DNA of 14,036 nt from an uncultured Rikenella sp. Its GTDB lineage: Bacteria; Bacteroidota; Bacteroidia; Bacteroidales; Rikenellaceae. Of this stretch, positions 13,973 to 14,036 are shown piece after piece. Each line of letters starts with the position of its first letter. Positions within the stretch are counted from its first letter, which is position 1. The notes below the pieces were generated by a model, which had not been told where the DNA came from, did no database searches, and saw only the letters and a list, made by a program, of their open reading frames with translations. The DNA lies in NCBI RefSeq assembly GCF_910577125.1, contig NZ_CAJTMN010000053.1, positions 1-14,036 on the forward strand. The letters are read 5' to 3'. Made by a program: the position numbers and the translations under genes.

Positions 13973-14023
13973 GCAAAACGAAGTTTTGCCCGTCCACGGG
14001 ACGTGGGGCCCGGCCGGCCCGAG
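13973..14023 (-). repeat. CACGTCCCGTGGACGGG module with hairpin, copy D
   Basis: Read on the minus strand: CTCGGGCC, CCCACGTCCCGTGGACGGG (14023 to 13989), then the hairpin GCAAAAC / TTC / GTTTTGC (13989 to 13973). The block matches copies A and C, while the hairpin arms are entirely different but still pair perfectly. Confidence 0.75.
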
Positions 14024-14036
14024 GCCAGTCGATGCT

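Larger units (their letters stand above)
13788..14036. other. alaS leader and repeat-bearing upstream region
   Basis: Holds the alaS 5' leader, the -7 box at 13862-13869, and from about 13920 to the window edge intergenic repeat modules: a TGCGGAGCCTGAGG block at 13924-13937 shared with 5423-5436, then the repeat/hairpin copy at 13973-14023. No T-box, riboswitch or small ORF is recognised. Confidence 0.6.

Noticed and set aside
13788..13997. N-terminal extension of alaS by 70 codons
   Set aside because: It crosses the leader, the -7 box and a repeat; the conserved AlaS start is at 13787.
1..14036. CRISPR array or complete diversity-generating retroelement
   Set aside because: Repeats are not regularly spaced with unique spacers, and no cas, reverse transcriptase or adenine-rich template repeat is visible; only a possible target-type remnant was found.

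Overview
The window looks like chromosomal DNA from a GC-rich member of the Bacteroidota, probably a gut organism such as Alistipes or another Rikenellaceae. This is inferred from several signs. There is a secreted serine-type sulfatase and a periplasmic S9 peptidase. No start codon has a Shine-Dalgarno sequence. A Bacteroidota-type -7 box (TAnnTTTG) lies upstream of alaS. A gene remnant belongs to the 'Fibrobacter succinogenes major paralogous domain' family, which is common in this phylum. Taxonomy cannot be proved from the window alone.

All six intact genes are on the minus strand. Read in transcription order (right to left), the first cluster is alaS (alanyl-tRNA synthetase), a lipoprotein with a type-1 periplasmic sugar-binding fold, and a diacylglycerol-kinase-family lipid kinase. 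Their spacing is 4 and 11 nt, so this is almost certainly one operon. Next comes a large AddA/RecB-type UvrD helicase with a C-terminal PD-(D/E)XK nuclease, standing alone between two repeat-filled gaps. The last cluster is a secreted S9 prolyl-oligopeptidase-family peptidase followed after 67 nt by a secreted sulfatase, probably co-transcribed.

The unusual part is between the genes. The four non-coding stretches (1-722, 5083-5523, 8686-9218, 13788-14036) are assembled from a few recurring modules built around hairpins. They are: (i) a 71-72-nt nested palindrome, present twice plus a half copy; (ii) a hairpin with a central TGAA followed by a conserved CCAAAAAACTTTTAG-like tail, present three times, two of which are the arms of a 249-nt concentric palindrome; (iii) a 35-38-nt block ending CCCACGTCCCGTGGACGGG followed by a short hairpin, present three times plus one altered copy; and (iv) isolated hairpins with 7-bp stems and 3-nt loops. 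Across copies the loops and flanks are conserved while both stem arms change together, so structure is kept and stem sequence is not.

The gap upstream of the helicase also carries, on the plus strand, the last ~60 codons and stop of a Fib_succ_major-type protein with no 5' part. This kind of C-terminus is often the variable target of diversity-generating retroelements. No reverse transcriptase, recombinase, transposase, CRISPR array, tRNA or rRNA was seen.
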